A stretch of DNA of 64,000 bases from Brevibacillus laterosporus LMG 15441 (GCF_000219535.2 NZ_CP007806.1:928501-992500); one strand, 5' to 3'. Positions 1 through 8,813 are shown, numbered from the stretch's first letter. A program made the numbers and translations. The notes: generated by a model from the letters alone, not told the origin.

Positions 1-1176
1 AGATGGAAAAAGGTGGATATGGAAGGTGGGAAAAATACTTTTACGTGGTATTTAACCGCTCCACATTCTACAGGTGACTGGAAATATTATATAACGAAAA
101 AAGATTGGAATCCTAACAAGCCATTAGGGCGCAACGATCTTGAACTCATTGCTACATTTAACGATGGTGGCAAGGTTCCCCCTAAATCAGTGTCTCATGT
201 TGTTAATGTTCCGACCGACCGCAGTGGCTACCATATCATCCTTGGTGTGTGGGAAATCGCTGACACAGGGAATGCTTTTTATCAAGCAATCGACGTTAAT
301 TTGAAAAACGATGGTAACCCAACAGAACCAGAGGTACAATTGCCGACAATTCCTAGTAACCTGACCTCTCCAGGACAGACAACAACAAGTATTGAATTGC
401 GCTGGTCAGCATCGACAGCCTCTGAAGGTATCAAAGAATATGAAGTATATCGCAATGGTAGTCTAGCAGGTAAGACTAGCCAGGCATATTTTGAAGATAA
501 GGAATTGACGCTCGATACGGCTTACACATATACGGTTCGATCCATTGATTTCGCTGGAAATAAATCTGAAATGTCCAAGCCATTCACAGTTAGAACTAGT
601 AAAGAAGACGAACAAGTGGAATTGCCAACTGTACCAGATAATCTAGTTTCTTCAGCCAAAACTACATCTACAATTGAGTTGAGTTGGACAGCTTCCGCAG
701 CTCCACATGGGATTCACGCCTATGAAGTGTATCGTGATGGCCGACAAGTAGGGACGACTATAGAAACAAGCTTTACAGACAAAGATTTGAAGGCTGACAC
801 AACCTATTCTTATATGGTAGTAGCTGTTGACCATGCAGGGAATAAATCTGATTTCTCACAAAAAGTAACAGTGCGTACCGAAAAAGAGCAGACTGGGAAC
901 ACCGGTGACACATGGAATAAAGACAACGTTTATAATACTGGTGATCGAGTGATATATGAGGGCGTAGAATATGAGGCTCAATGGTGGACTCGCGGCGACC
1001 GTCCCGACAGCACTGATGTATGGAAGCAGGTAGGCGATGCTATACAAAAATGGAACAGCGACAAAGCCTACCAAGGTGGAGCAAAAGTATCCTACGAGGG
1101 TAAAACCTACCAAGCAAAATGGTGGACAAAAGGTGAAGAGCCTAGTACATCATCCGTATGGACACTTGTACAGTAA
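1..1176 (+). CDS. Chitin-active lytic polysaccharide monooxygenase (AA10), 3' part, with 2x FnIII and 2x CBM5/12
   Basis: The reading frame is open from base 1, so the 5' end, including the signal peptide and the N-terminal copper-binding histidine, lies outside the window. The first ~108 residues match the C-terminal half of AA10 (CBP21-like) copper oxidases: a W-x-x-Y-I-T-K segment, a WNPN-P-L-R motif, then VPTDRSGYHIILGVWEIADTGNAFYQ. Two fibronectin type III repeats follow (about residues 117-200 and 212-296 counted from the ATG at 13), each ending in DxAGNKS. Two short aromatic CBM5/12 chitin-binding modules close the protein (about 302-342 and 344-387), with paired WW residues (AQWWTRG, AKWWTKG). 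The family is secreted and cleaves crystalline chitin oxidatively. The modular tail suits an extracellular enzyme. A strong terminator follows, and the gene has no visible link to the NRPS operon. Confidence 0.9.
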   Translation, partial: RWKKVDMEGGKNTFTWYLTAPHSTGDWKYYITKKDWNPNKPLGRNDLELIATFNDGGKVPPKSVSHVVNVPTDRSGYHIILGVWEIADTGNAFYQAIDVNLKNDGNPTEPEVQLPTIPSNLTSPGQTTTSIELRWSASTASEGIKEYEVYRNGSLAGKTSQAYFEDKELTLDTAYTYTVRSIDFAGNKSEMSKPFTVRTSKEDEQVELPTVPDNLVSSAKTTSTIELSWTASAAPHGIHAYEVYRDGRQVGTTIETSFTDKDLKADTTYSYMVVAVDHAGNKSDFSQKVTVRTEKEQTGNTGDTWNKDNVYNTGDRVIYEGVEYEAQWWTRGDRPDSTDVWKQVGDAIQKWNSDKAYQGGAKVSYEGKTYQAKWWTKGEEPSTSSVWTLVQ

Positions 1177-1213
1177 GTAACCGGAGCAGTAACAGATAGG
1201 ATTAGAAAAAAGG

Positions 1214-1255
1214 AAAAAGGGACCATTCAGTAGCATTTTTGAATGGTCCCTTTTT
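1214..1255. terminator. Rho-independent terminator after the LPMO gene
   Basis: A 16-bp perfect stem (1214-1229 pairing with 1240-1255) has a 10-nt loop. The core is GGGACCATTCA / TGAATGGTCCC, flanked by A and T runs, and the T run continues to about 1257. Because both flanks carry homopolymer runs it can work in both directions, so it could also end transcription of the small minus-strand ORF at 1279-1356. Confidence 0.93.
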
Positions 1256-1278
1256 TTATTTTACTAAGCTAAGGCTTA

Positions 1279-1356
1279 CTAGGGGAGAATGCTTACACGG
1301 GTACCTTGATCTGCACTTTTCCTAATAATCCCCGCTTTTAATTTAGATGTCGACAT
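1279..1356 (-). CDS. Possible 25-residue small protein
   Basis: A minus-strand ATG at 1354-1356 opens 25 codons ending in TAG at 1279-1281. The start has a good Shine-Dalgarno (complement of 1363-1372, AAGGAGAGGG) about six bases away, with a TATAAT box further upstream (see 1390-1415). The peptide begins MSTSKLKAG, is basic (three Lys, two Arg, one Asp), ends in ILP, and has no signal peptide, Cys or membrane segment. I do not recognise a family. The gene is framed by a bidirectional terminator on its 3' side. Chance occurrence of such a short ORF is possible; the combination of SD, spacing, -10 box and terminator is what raises it above noise. Confidence 0.4.
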   Translation of the reverse strand: MSTSKLKAGIIRKSADQGTRVSILP

Positions 1357-1389
1357 AGTTAGCCCTCTCCTTTTCTTTCTGGTTTGTAC

Positions 1390-1415
1390 ATTATAAAGAA
1401 AATACAGATATTTTC
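1390..1415 (-). promoter_or_regulatory. Putative promoter with overlapping inverted repeat for the 25-aa ORF
   Basis: On the minus strand TATAAT lies at 1390-1395, about 34 nt from the ATG. Directly upstream of it a perfect 7-bp inverted repeat, GAAAATA-CAGA-TATTTTC (1398-1415), fills the spacer, a usual place for a repressor site. No good -35 hexamer is visible 17 nt upstream (CAGGAA). Confidence 0.3.
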
Positions 1416-1584
1416 CTGTTCTTGAAAAATATCTATCATCTTAGAAACAAAGATCATTTTAAGTAGCCGATTTTTTCATTTACGTCCATTTCTTTTTCAT
1501 CCCTAACAACTTCTGGTAGTATGGTATAGAGAATATAGACAGATAAAGCATTGATAGGGCTATTGATACACGGAGGAACGGATA

Positions 1585-2295
1585 ATGAACAGAAGATATC
1601 TTGCTATTTATGAAGAGATTAGACAGGGAATTATTGAAGGAGTGTATCCACCAGGGGAAAAATTACCTTCTGAAAATGATTTTTGTAAAAAGTTTGAGAC
1701 TAGTAGGGGCACGATTCGCCGTGCTTTAGATATGCTGGCAGAAGAAGGGCTTGTGAACAGCATGCATGGGAAGGGCGTCTTTGTATTAGATCAAAATACA
1801 ATTAGCTTTTCCTTTGGTGGATTAGTTAGCTTTAAAGAAGCTAACGAAAATAGCGGAGTGGTCTTTTCGACAACTGTGCCATTTTTTACAGAGCTGGTTA
1901 TTGATAAAAAACTGGAACAAAAAACTCATCTTCCAAATGGTATAGACGTTTATCATTTATATCGGGTAAGAAAGCTGGATGGAGAAAGGGTCATATTGGA
2001 TATCAACTATTTTAGCAAAGAAAAGTGTGCAGGCTTGACTCCTGAAATCGCTGAAAAATCTATTTACGATTATATAGAGAATGATTTGGAATTAAAAATT
2101 GGGTTTGCGCAAAGAGTAATTCAAGTAGAGCAAGCAACAGGAAAAGATCGAGAGTATCTGGATATGAAAGCATTTGGATTTGTTGTGGTCGTTCGCAACT
2201 ATGTGCATTTATATGACGGTACGATATTTGAGTATACAGAGTCACGACATCGTCCAGATCGATTTGTGTTTACTGATTTTGCACGTAGGCGATGA
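1585..2295 (+). CDS. treR: GntR/HutC-family trehalose operon repressor
   Basis: This 236-residue protein has an N-terminal GntR winged helix (about 1-70). Typical features are YEEIRQGIIEGVYPPGEKLPSE, a recognition helix around SRGTIRRALDMLAEEGLV, and a wing ending GKGVFV. A C-terminal UTRA effector domain follows (about 90-230), with YHLYRVRKLDGERVILDINYF and a final ESRHRPDRFVF. In Bacillus, TreR binds trehalose-6-phosphate and then releases the tre operators. The assignment to TreR rests on this architecture plus the treP-treA genes downstream and the palindromic operators at 3122-3162. The ATG at 1585 has GGAGG about nine bases upstream. The gene is separated from treP by a decayed VOC gene, whereas B. 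subtilis has the order treP-treA-treR. Confidence 0.85.
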   Translation: MNRRYLAIYEEIRQGIIEGVYPPGEKLPSENDFCKKFETSRGTIRRALDMLAEEGLVNSMHGKGVFVLDQNTISFSFGGLVSFKEANENSGVVFSTTVPFFTELVIDKKLEQKTHLPNGIDVYHLYRVRKLDGERVILDINYFSKEKCAGLTPEIAEKSIYDYIENDLELKIGFAQRVIQVEQATGKDREYLDMKAFGFVVVVRNYVHLYDGTIFEYTESRHRPDRFVFTDFARRR

Positions 2296-2380
2296 AATAA
2301 TCGTTTACGTGAAGCAGTAGCTAGATAATGTAGGAACAATTCATGCCTCTATTGGGCAGCCCTGTTATATAAAACATAGG

Positions 2381-2798
2381 CTATGACTTCCTTTGCTTAT
2401 TGATGTTTAAGGGTTCAAACAACGTAATGAGGTTATTGTCCGGGTCTAGTACGCTGAAATCACGATCACCCCCACAGCTGCTCTTTTAACTAACCATTGG
2501 AATGCAGGATATCCAGCGGTTGAATACGCTGATAAAGCTCATCAATATTTTCCACTCTGATTCGGCAGCTGGCTGTACCTGCAAAAAACGATTCTGCACC
2601 CGAAACAATCAGCGAGAGATCATTTCGATTACGCCAGCTCTCATCACTGGCTATCCAAAGCTGAATCTCAACATGATGATATTTCATAATAATGAATCCT
2701 CCTTCGTGATAAATGACGGTAAAACCAAGTTTATCACGATAAAAATCCTCGCTTTTTCTCATATCTGTTATAGGCAATGTTGGAATGCCTTCCCTCAT
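2381..2798 (-). pseudogene. VOC/glyoxalase-fold protein (bleomycin-resistance-like), disrupted
   Basis: The intact start (ATG at 2796-2798) reads 102 residues of a VOC protein: PTLPITDMRKSEDFYRDKLGF, then a strand with VEIQLW, then a second-repeat region IRVENIDELYQRIQPLDIL. An in-frame TAG at 2490-2492 falls where relatives usually have Lys (HPNGKLKE-like). After that stop the frame continues LKEQLWG and then needs removal of one G from the five-G run (plus-strand C run 2469-2473). The family's typical end then appears: DRDFSVLDPDNNLITLFEP, and a stop at 2381-2383. The total is 139 codons plus one extra base. Two independent lesions and a well-preserved C-terminus indicate recent decay. An N-terminal product of 102 residues could still be made but would lack the last metal-ligand strand of the fold. 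Confidence 0.85.
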
Positions 2799-3114
2799 TC
2801 ATAGGAGTAAATTTCCTATTCATATGCTGCATATGGCTTCTTTTCGAACAATCCCGATTGTAAGATTTATAGATTTCGCGAATTTACATCGTTAATTCTA
2901 TTTTTTTAAAAATAAAAAAGAGAACGCTTTAGTATCACTTTCAAAGCAGTATCAGTCAGTAGATATCATGAGATTTTTAGTGCCTAATTCAGGTAGTTGG
3001 TTTTTTAGCGGGTTAAAGCGGAGCAGGGTGTTTTTGAGTCTGCATGCTAGATGTAGTGTTGACTTGATAATGCAGGGATGGGCATTTCCGCTCGGTACTT
3101 TAGAATAATTTGTC
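2799..3114. other. AT-rich intergenic region between the VOC pseudogene and the tre promoter
   Basis: I see no ORF with a ribosome binding site and no strong hairpin here. The stretch 2885-2925 is almost pure A/T. A loose match to a catabolite-response element centred near 2926 is too weak to call. The region probably holds upstream promoter DNA of treP and the 5' flank of the decayed VOC gene. Confidence 0.5.
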
Positions 3115-3168
3115 TAGTATAACTTGTATAAACAAGTGTTTACAAACTTGTCTATACAAGTTATACTA
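3115..3168 (+). promoter_or_regulatory. treP promoter with two TreR operators
   Basis: The promoter is TTTACA (3139-3144), a 17-bp spacer, TATACT (3162-3167). Operator 2 is the palindrome AACTTGT-CTAT-ACAAGTT (3145-3162) and fills the spacer exactly. Operator 1, ACTTGT-ATAA-ACAAGT (3122-3137), lies just upstream of the -35 box. The two centres are 24 bp apart, a little over two helical turns. The whole block is itself a dyad: the 16-mer at 3115-3130 is the exact reverse complement of 3153-3168. The sites resemble the TreR operators known for Bacillus tre operons. Transcription should begin near 3174, giving a leader of about 40 nt to the ATG at 3215. Confidence 0.85.
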
Positions 3169-3214
3169 AGATCAACAAATAAGGATGAAAGCGATTCCAA
3201 GGGGAGGTACATCT

Positions 3215-4657
3215 ATGAGTGTTAGCAAAAAGTCCGTGGAGGAGATCGTTGAAGCGCTAGGCGGTAAAGAAAATATTGTAACCGCTTCACATTGTGTAAC
3301 GCGCTTACGCCTTGCTTTGCTGGATGAGGAGAAGGTCCAGAAGGAAGAGCTAGATAATAATGATCTAGTAAAAGGCTCCTTTTCAGCGAATGGACAGTTT
3401 CAGGTTGTAATTGGTCCTGGTCTTGTTGAAAAGGCTTATGCTCATTTATTAGAGCTTACTAGTTTAGAAACGGCTTCCAAGCAGGAGCTAAAGGATGCTA
3501 CGGAAAAAAAATTAAATCCGCTACAACGAGCAATTAAAACCTTAGCTGATATTTTCATCCCAATTCTACCCGCAATTGTGACCGCTGGTTTGCTAATGGG
3601 GATAAATAATGTTTTGACAGGGAAAGGGATATTTTTCCCAGACCAATCACTTATTCAGGTATATGGTCAATGGAAGGACCTAGCAGATATCATTAATCTT
3701 ATTGCCAATACGTCCTTCGTGTTCTTGCCTGCCTTAATCGGTTGGTCTGCTGCTAAACGCTTTGGCGGCAGTGAGCTTCTTGGGATGGTGCTTGGGCTAA
3801 TGCTGATCCACCCTGATTTATTAAATGCTTGGGGATATGGAGATGCAGTTGCAAAAGGTACAGTGCCATACTGGAATTTATTTGGCTTAAGTGTTGAAAA
3901 AATTGGGTATCAAGGTCAAGTGTTACCTGTTCTGGTTTCAGCGTTTTGTTTAGCGAAGATAGAACAATTCATGAATAAGCGTGTACCAGACGCTTTCAAG
4001 CTATTATTAGTAGCTCCAGTAACATTGTTAGTGACAGGTTTCTTATCATTTATCGTGATTGGGCCATTAACCTTCTCAGTCGGAACTGTTATTACGGATG
4101 CCTTTGTAAGTATTTTTGATAATTTTGCAGCGGTTGGCGGTTTCATTTATGGTGGTTTCTATGCCTTGCTGGTTGTAACTGGTATGCATCATACCTTCCT
4201 AGCAGTAGATTTACAATTGATCGCAAGTGTAGGCGGAACCTTCTTATGGCCGATTTTAGTGCTTTCTAATATTGCTCAGGGCTCTGCTTCATTAGCTACG
4301 ATGTTTTTGATTCGCGATGAAAAAGGCAAGGGCTTATCACTTACATCAGCGATTTCTGCTTTCTTAGGAATTACAGAACCAGCTATGTTCGGGGTAAATC
4401 TACGGATGCGTTATCCATTTATCGCCGCGATGATTGGATCTGCACTCGGTGCTATATTTATTACAATAAATAAGGTGAAAGCCGCTTCGATTGGTGTGGG
4501 TGGTTTACCGGGCTTCTTGTCCATCTTCCCACAAAATTGGTTACCGTTCTTTGTCGGAATGGCAATCGCTTTAGTTATACCTTTTGTCCTTACTATTATC
4601 TTTGGCAAAATGCGTAGCAAAAAGGCAGAAGGGCAAGAGACAAAGTCTGTAGCATAA
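3215..4657 (+). CDS. treP: PTS trehalose-specific EIIBC component
   Basis: This 480-residue permease takes up trehalose with phosphorylation to trehalose-6-phosphate. The N-terminal EIIB domain (about 1-85) carries the phosphorylated Cys27 in ASHCVTRLR. The EIIC domain (about 100-470) has about ten hydrophobic segments and the conserved ITEPAMFGVNLR segment. There is no EIIA domain, as in Bacillus TreP, so phosphate should come from a glucose-type EIIA elsewhere. I prefer the ATG at 3215 to the in-frame ATG at 3185: it has GGGGAGG seven to eight bases upstream and begins with the usual SVSKKSVEEIVEALGG. Its promoter carries two TreR sites (3115-3168). treA follows after 75 nt in the same operon. 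Confidence 0.93.
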   Translation: MSVSKKSVEEIVEALGGKENIVTASHCVTRLRLALLDEEKVQKEELDNNDLVKGSFSANGQFQVVIGPGLVEKAYAHLLELTSLETASKQELKDATEKKLNPLQRAIKTLADIFIPILPAIVTAGLLMGINNVLTGKGIFFPDQSLIQVYGQWKDLADIINLIANTSFVFLPALIGWSAAKRFGGSELLGMVLGLMLIHPDLLNAWGYGDAVAKGTVPYWNLFGLSVEKIGYQGQVLPVLVSAFCLAKIEQFMNKRVPDAFKLLLVAPVTLLVTGFLSFIVIGPLTFSVGTVITDAFVSIFDNFAAVGGFIYGGFYALLVVTGMHHTFLAVDLQLIASVGGTFLWPILVLSNIAQGSASLATMFLIRDEKGKGLSLTSAISAFLGITEPAMFGVNLRMRYPFIAAMIGSALGAIFITINKVKAASIGVGGLPGFLSIFPQNWLPFFVGMAIALVIPFVLTIIFGKMRSKKAEGQETKSVA

Positions 4658-4732
4658 CAACTAACATTTATGACGCGTAAGTCATGCACATACAACTAGA
4701 TTAAGTCTTTACAAAAAATGGTGGTGTAAGCA

Positions 4733-6412
4733 ATGCAGAAAACATGGTGGAAGAAAGCAGTCGTGTATCAGATTTATCCGAAAAGCTTTCTTGATACAAC
4801 AGGAAACGGTATCGGAGATTTGGCAGGAATCACTCGCCAATTAGATTATTTACAGAAATTAGGTGTGGATGTAATCTGGTTAACTCCTATTTATGCGTCC
4901 CCACAAAAAGATAATGGCTACGATATCAGTGATTACTATACGATCAATCCGGAGTACGGAACTATGGAGTCCTTTGAGGATTTGTTGCATGAGGCTCATC
5001 AGCGCAATATAAAGCTGATTATGGATATCGTTGTGAACCATACATCAATTGAGCATGAATGGTTTAAACAAGCAAGGTCTTCCAAAGATAATCCGTATCG
5101 CGACTATTACATTTGGAAAGATGGTGTGGATGGCAATCCACCTACGAACTGGCAGTCTAAATTTGGTGGAAACGCTTGGGAATGGGATGAGCAAACCGGG
5201 CAATATTACTTGCATTTGTACGATGTGACGCAAGCTGATTTGAACTGGGAGAACCCGAGGTTACGACGCGAAATTTATGATATGATGCATTTTTGGCTGA
5301 AAAAAGGCGTGGATGGTTTCCGCTTAGATGTTATTAATGTAATTTCCAAGGATCAGAGCTTCCAAAACGATACGCTACAAAGCCCAATGGAGGATGGACG
5401 ACGTTTTTATACGGATGGTCCGCGCATCCATGAATATTTAAAAGAAATGAATGAGCAGGTGTTTTCTCATTATCCTCAGATCTTAACTGTAGGAGAGATG
5501 TCGTCTACAACGATTGATAATTGTATTCGCTATACCAATCCAGACGAAAAAGAGCTCAGCATGGTCTTTAATTTTCATCATTTGAAGGTCGACTATCCGA
5601 GCGGACAAAAGTGGGCTGCAGGTGAGTTGGATTTTGGAAAACTAAAGAGCATTCTCAATGAATGGCAGGTTGGAATGCAAGCAGGTGAAGGCTGGAATGC
5701 TTTGTTCTGGTGCAATCACGATCAACCGCGTGTAGTTACTCGCTTTGGAGACGATCAGAAGTATCATAAGGAATCTGCGAAAATGCTGGGTACGGCTCTT
5801 CATTTTATGCAAGGTACTCCCTATATTTATCAGGGGGAAGAGTTTGGTATGACTGATCCTGGTTTTTCTCGTATTGAGGAATACCGTGATGTAGAAACGA
5901 TTAATGCCTACCATTTGCTTCAGGAGACAGGCATCTCTGAGCAGGAGATTATGAAGGCGATCAAACAAAAATCCAGAGATAATTCACGTACACCAATGCA
6001 ATGGATGGACGCTCCTAACGGCGGATTCACGGCAGGTACTCCTTGGATTCATGTAGCTAATAATTATCCATCTATCAATGCGCAGCGAGCGCAAGAAGAT
6101 CAGGATTCCATCTGGTATCACTATCAAAAATTGATCCAGTTACGCAAAAAGCATGATGTTATTGCATACGGTGATTTTACAATGCTGTATCCAGAGCATC
6201 CTCAGATTTATGCCTATGTACGCCAATATGGTGCTGAGTCGCTAGTTGTAGTTAATAATTTTTACGCGGAGCCAACAGAATTTGTACTGCCGAAGGAAAT
6301 AGCTCAAAAAGCACATATGGAGGTTATTCTGACCAACTATCCTGATGTGCCGGCAACATTGGACAAATTTACATTGCGTCCATATGAATCGCTTGCTATT
6401 GTAATAAAATAA
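4733..6412 (+). CDS. treA: Trehalose-6-phosphate hydrolase (alpha,alpha-phosphotrehalase, GH13)
   Basis: This 559-residue cytoplasmic enzyme splits trehalose-6-phosphate into glucose and glucose-6-phosphate. The GH13 motifs are in order: DIVVNHTS (region I), GFRLDVIN with nucleophile Asp199 (region II), TVGEMSST with acid/base Glu255 (region III), and WCNHDQPR with transition-state Asp330 (region IV). The start WWKKAVVYQIYPKSFLDTTGNGIGDL is typical of the oligo-1,6-glucosidase/TreC branch. Full length and the treP neighbour favour phosphotrehalase over oligo-1,6-glucosidase, although the sequence alone cannot fully separate these close relatives. The ribosome site is GGTGGTG. A terminator follows at 6422-6474. 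In the Bacillus naming scheme this is treA (treC in enterics). Confidence 0.92.
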   Translation: MQKTWWKKAVVYQIYPKSFLDTTGNGIGDLAGITRQLDYLQKLGVDVIWLTPIYASPQKDNGYDISDYYTINPEYGTMESFEDLLHEAHQRNIKLIMDIVVNHTSIEHEWFKQARSSKDNPYRDYYIWKDGVDGNPPTNWQSKFGGNAWEWDEQTGQYYLHLYDVTQADLNWENPRLRREIYDMMHFWLKKGVDGFRLDVINVISKDQSFQNDTLQSPMEDGRRFYTDGPRIHEYLKEMNEQVFSHYPQILTVGEMSSTTIDNCIRYTNPDEKELSMVFNFHHLKVDYPSGQKWAAGELDFGKLKSILNEWQVGMQAGEGWNALFWCNHDQPRVVTRFGDDQKYHKESAKMLGTALHFMQGTPYIYQGEEFGMTDPGFSRIEEYRDVETINAYHLLQETGISEQEIMKAIKQKSRDNSRTPMQWMDAPNGGFTAGTPWIHVANNYPSINAQRAQEDQDSIWYHYQKLIQLRKKHDVIAYGDFTMLYPEHPQIYAYVRQYGAESLVVVNNFYAEPTEFVLPKEIAQKAHMEVILTNYPDVPATLDKFTLRPYESLAIVIK

Positions 6413-6421
6413 CAGCTTAGA

Positions 6422-6474
6422 AAAACAGAATGCCCACCTCCCAGCTTCGGATCGGGAAATTGGCATTTTGTTTT
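6422..6474 (+). terminator. Rho-independent terminator of the tre operon
   Basis: The stem AAAACAGAATGCC (6422-6434) pairs with GGCATTTTGTTTT (6462-6474) with one G-T pair. A smaller inner hairpin (TCCC...GGGA) lies in the loop and the T run continues to about 6477. It sits ten bases after the treA stop codon. Confidence 0.85.
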
Positions 6475-6587
6475 TTTGTTTCTATTTGTACTCATAGCCA
6501 TACAGCGGTATCATAAGAAGGAGAGTGGTTGACATAATAAGATCGTCATGTTCAACCGATAGAATCCGGTTTTGAGAGGATGACAAC

Positions 6588-8786
6588 ATGGGTAAAAAGA
6601 TTGTTTTAGCAGAGAAACCCTCAGTGGGTAAAGATATTGCCAGAGTCTTGAAATGTACCAAACAGGGAAATGGGTACCTTGAAGGCGACAAATATGTAGT
6701 AACCTGGGCATTTGGCCATCTGGTTACGTTGGCTGATCCTGAAGCCTATGGAGAGACATATAAAGCTTGGAAGCTGGAGGATTTACCGCTGTTGCCGTCT
6801 CGCCTGCAATTAACTGTCATCAGACAGAGCTCCAAGCAATATCAGATTGTAAAAAAATTATTAGCGCGTCAGGATATTTCAGAAGTGATTATTGCTACTG
6901 ATGCTGGTCGTGAAGGTGAGCTGGTGGCGCGATGGATTTTAGAAAAGGCACATGTGAAAAAGCCTATTAAACGACTATGGATTTCCTCTGTGACTGATAA
7001 AGCAATCAGTGATGGCTTCAGAAAGCTGCGAGATGGCAAGGAATACGAGAATCTCTATGCTTCTGCTGTAGCTCGCGCTGAAGCTGACTGGTTTGTCGGG
7101 ATCAATGCCACTCGTGCTCTTACAACGAAGCATAATGCCCAGCTCTCCTGCGGACGTGTACAAACTCCTACAGTGGCAATGATTGCCAAACGTGAGGAGG
7201 AGATTCAAAGGTTCGTTCCTCGCCCCTATTATGGTGTTCAAGCGATTACAGGTAATGGATTAAAGCTTACGTGGCAGGATCAGCAAACCAAAGATATGAA
7301 GACGTTTACCAAGGAGAAGGCTGAGAAAATTGTCGAAAGCAGTAAAAACAAGCAAGCTGAAATTATTGACATCAAGAAGGCTGACAAGAAAAGCTTCGCC
7401 CCAGCTTTATATGATCTAACTGAGCTACAACGTGATGCGAATAAGCGTTTTGGTTTTTCGGCAAAGGAAACCCTCTCCATTATGCAAGGGCTATACGAAA
7501 CACATAAGGTACTCACATACCCGCGGACAGATTCTCGCTATTTGACATCAGATATTGTCGAAACATTACCTGATCGATTGAGAGCGATTTCTGTTAAGCC
7601 ATACACTCCGTTTGCAGCTAAGCTGTTAAAGCAACCGATTCGAGCTGGTAAACATGTAGTGGATAATAGCAAGGTATCTGATCACCATGCGATTATTCCA
7701 ACTGAGCAATCTGTGCTGTTAAATAAGCTTAGCGATAGGGAACGTAAAATTTATGACCTGGTGGTTAAACGCTTTCTGGCTGTGCTATATCCGCCTTTTG
7801 AATATGAACAAATTAGTATTCGTGCCCGAATTGGCAACGAGGAATTTCTAGCAAAAGGGAAGACGATAACGCATCAGGGCTGGAAGGAAATTTATGATAA
7901 TCACTTTGATGAAGAGGATCAAGGAGATGGATTAAAAGAACAGCTTTTACCAACGCTTGTACAAGGTGAGCAACTATCTGTACAAACCGTTTCTTTTACA
8001 AAAGGGGAAACAAAACCTCCAGAGCCATTTACGGAGGCTACACTCCTTTCAGCTATGGAGAATCCTGTCCGTTATATGGGACAGGTTGATAAGCAGCTAG
8101 CCAAAACATTAGGTGAGACAGGTGGATTAGGAACTGTTGCTACTCGCGCCGATATTATTGAAAAATTATTTAATAGCTTCCTCATTGAAAAGCGCGGCAA
8201 GCATATTCATATTACTTCTAAAGGAAAGCAATTACTTGAGCTTGTACCAGAAGGACTTCGCTCACCGGCTCTTACTGCTGAATGGGAAGTGAAGCTTGGA
8301 GCGATCTCGAAAGGAAGCCTGGCTAAAAACAGCTTCATACAGGAAATGAAGAAGTATGCAGAGCAAATCGTTCAACAGATCAAATTTAGTGAGCAAAAAT
8401 TTCGTCATGACAATCTGACTCGCTCCAAATGCCCGGATTGTGGAAAGCTGATGCTTGAGGTAAATGGGAAAAAAGGAAAAATGTTAGTTTGTCAGGATCG
8501 TGAGTGCGGTCACCGTAAGGCCGTGTCCAAGGTTACAAATGCCAGATGCCCACAATGTCGAAAGAAGATGGAGATGCGTGGGGAAGGAGAAGGAAAGATA
8601 TTCGTATGCAAATGCGGACATCGTGAAAAACTGTCGACGTTTAACGATAGACGTAGCAAGGAGAAACAGACAAATGTTTCGAAACGAGATGTAGCACAGT
8701 ATATGAAAAATCAGCAACGAGATCAAGAAAGCTTAGGTAATCCAGCCTTGATGGAGGCATTAAAGAATTTTAAGCTAGATCAGTAG
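6588..8786 (+). CDS. topB: DNA topoisomerase III (type IA)
   Basis: This 732-residue protein passes single strands and decatenates DNA. The N-terminal TOPRIM domain begins KIVLAEKPSVGKDIARVL and contains the acidic motif IIATDAGREGEL. The catalytic tyrosine is Tyr311 in LTYPRTDSRYL. SCGRVQTPT and DHHAIIPT are further type IA signatures. The C-terminus carries two Cys-rich zinc-ribbon-like repeats (about residues 610-690): CPDCGK...CQDRECGHRK, then CPQCRKK...CKCGHREK. A basic Gln-rich tail ends the protein. The length fits the Gram-positive TopB branch. The start at 6588 has GAGAGGATG upstream. The gene stands alone between the terminators at 6422-6474 and 8814-8864. Confidence 0.95.
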   Translation: MGKKIVLAEKPSVGKDIARVLKCTKQGNGYLEGDKYVVTWAFGHLVTLADPEAYGETYKAWKLEDLPLLPSRLQLTVIRQSSKQYQIVKKLLARQDISEVIIATDAGREGELVARWILEKAHVKKPIKRLWISSVTDKAISDGFRKLRDGKEYENLYASAVARAEADWFVGINATRALTTKHNAQLSCGRVQTPTVAMIAKREEEIQRFVPRPYYGVQAITGNGLKLTWQDQQTKDMKTFTKEKAEKIVESSKNKQAEIIDIKKADKKSFAPALYDLTELQRDANKRFGFSAKETLSIMQGLYETHKVLTYPRTDSRYLTSDIVETLPDRLRAISVKPYTPFAAKLLKQPIRAGKHVVDNSKVSDHHAIIPTEQSVLLNKLSDRERKIYDLVVKRFLAVLYPPFEYEQISIRARIGNEEFLAKGKTITHQGWKEIYDNHFDEEDQGDGLKEQLLPTLVQGEQLSVQTVSFTKGETKPPEPFTEATLLSAMENPVRYMGQVDKQLAKTLGETGGLGTVATRADIIEKLFNSFLIEKRGKHIHITSKGKQLLELVPEGLRSPALTAEWEVKLGAISKGSLAKNSFIQEMKKYAEQIVQQIKFSEQKFRHDNLTRSKCPDCGKLMLEVNGKKGKMLVCQDRECGHRKAVSKVTNARCPQCRKKMEMRGEGEGKIFVCKCGHREKLSTFNDRRSKEKQTNVSKRDVAQYMKNQQRDQESLGNPALMEALKNFKLDQ

Positions 8787-8813
8787 TCGTTTTATATAGA
8801 AAAGATAGGCTCG

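Noticed and set aside
2919-2932. Possible catabolite-response element (AGAGAACGCTTTAG) upstream of treP
   Set aside because: It matches the cre consensus core but misses both conserved ends (T at the start, CA at the end), and it is about 240 bp upstream of the promoter. Too weak to annotate.
6482-6711. Two overlapping minus-strand ORFs across the topB start
   Set aside because: No ribosome site and no recognisable protein; they overlap the well-supported N-terminal TOPRIM region of topB.
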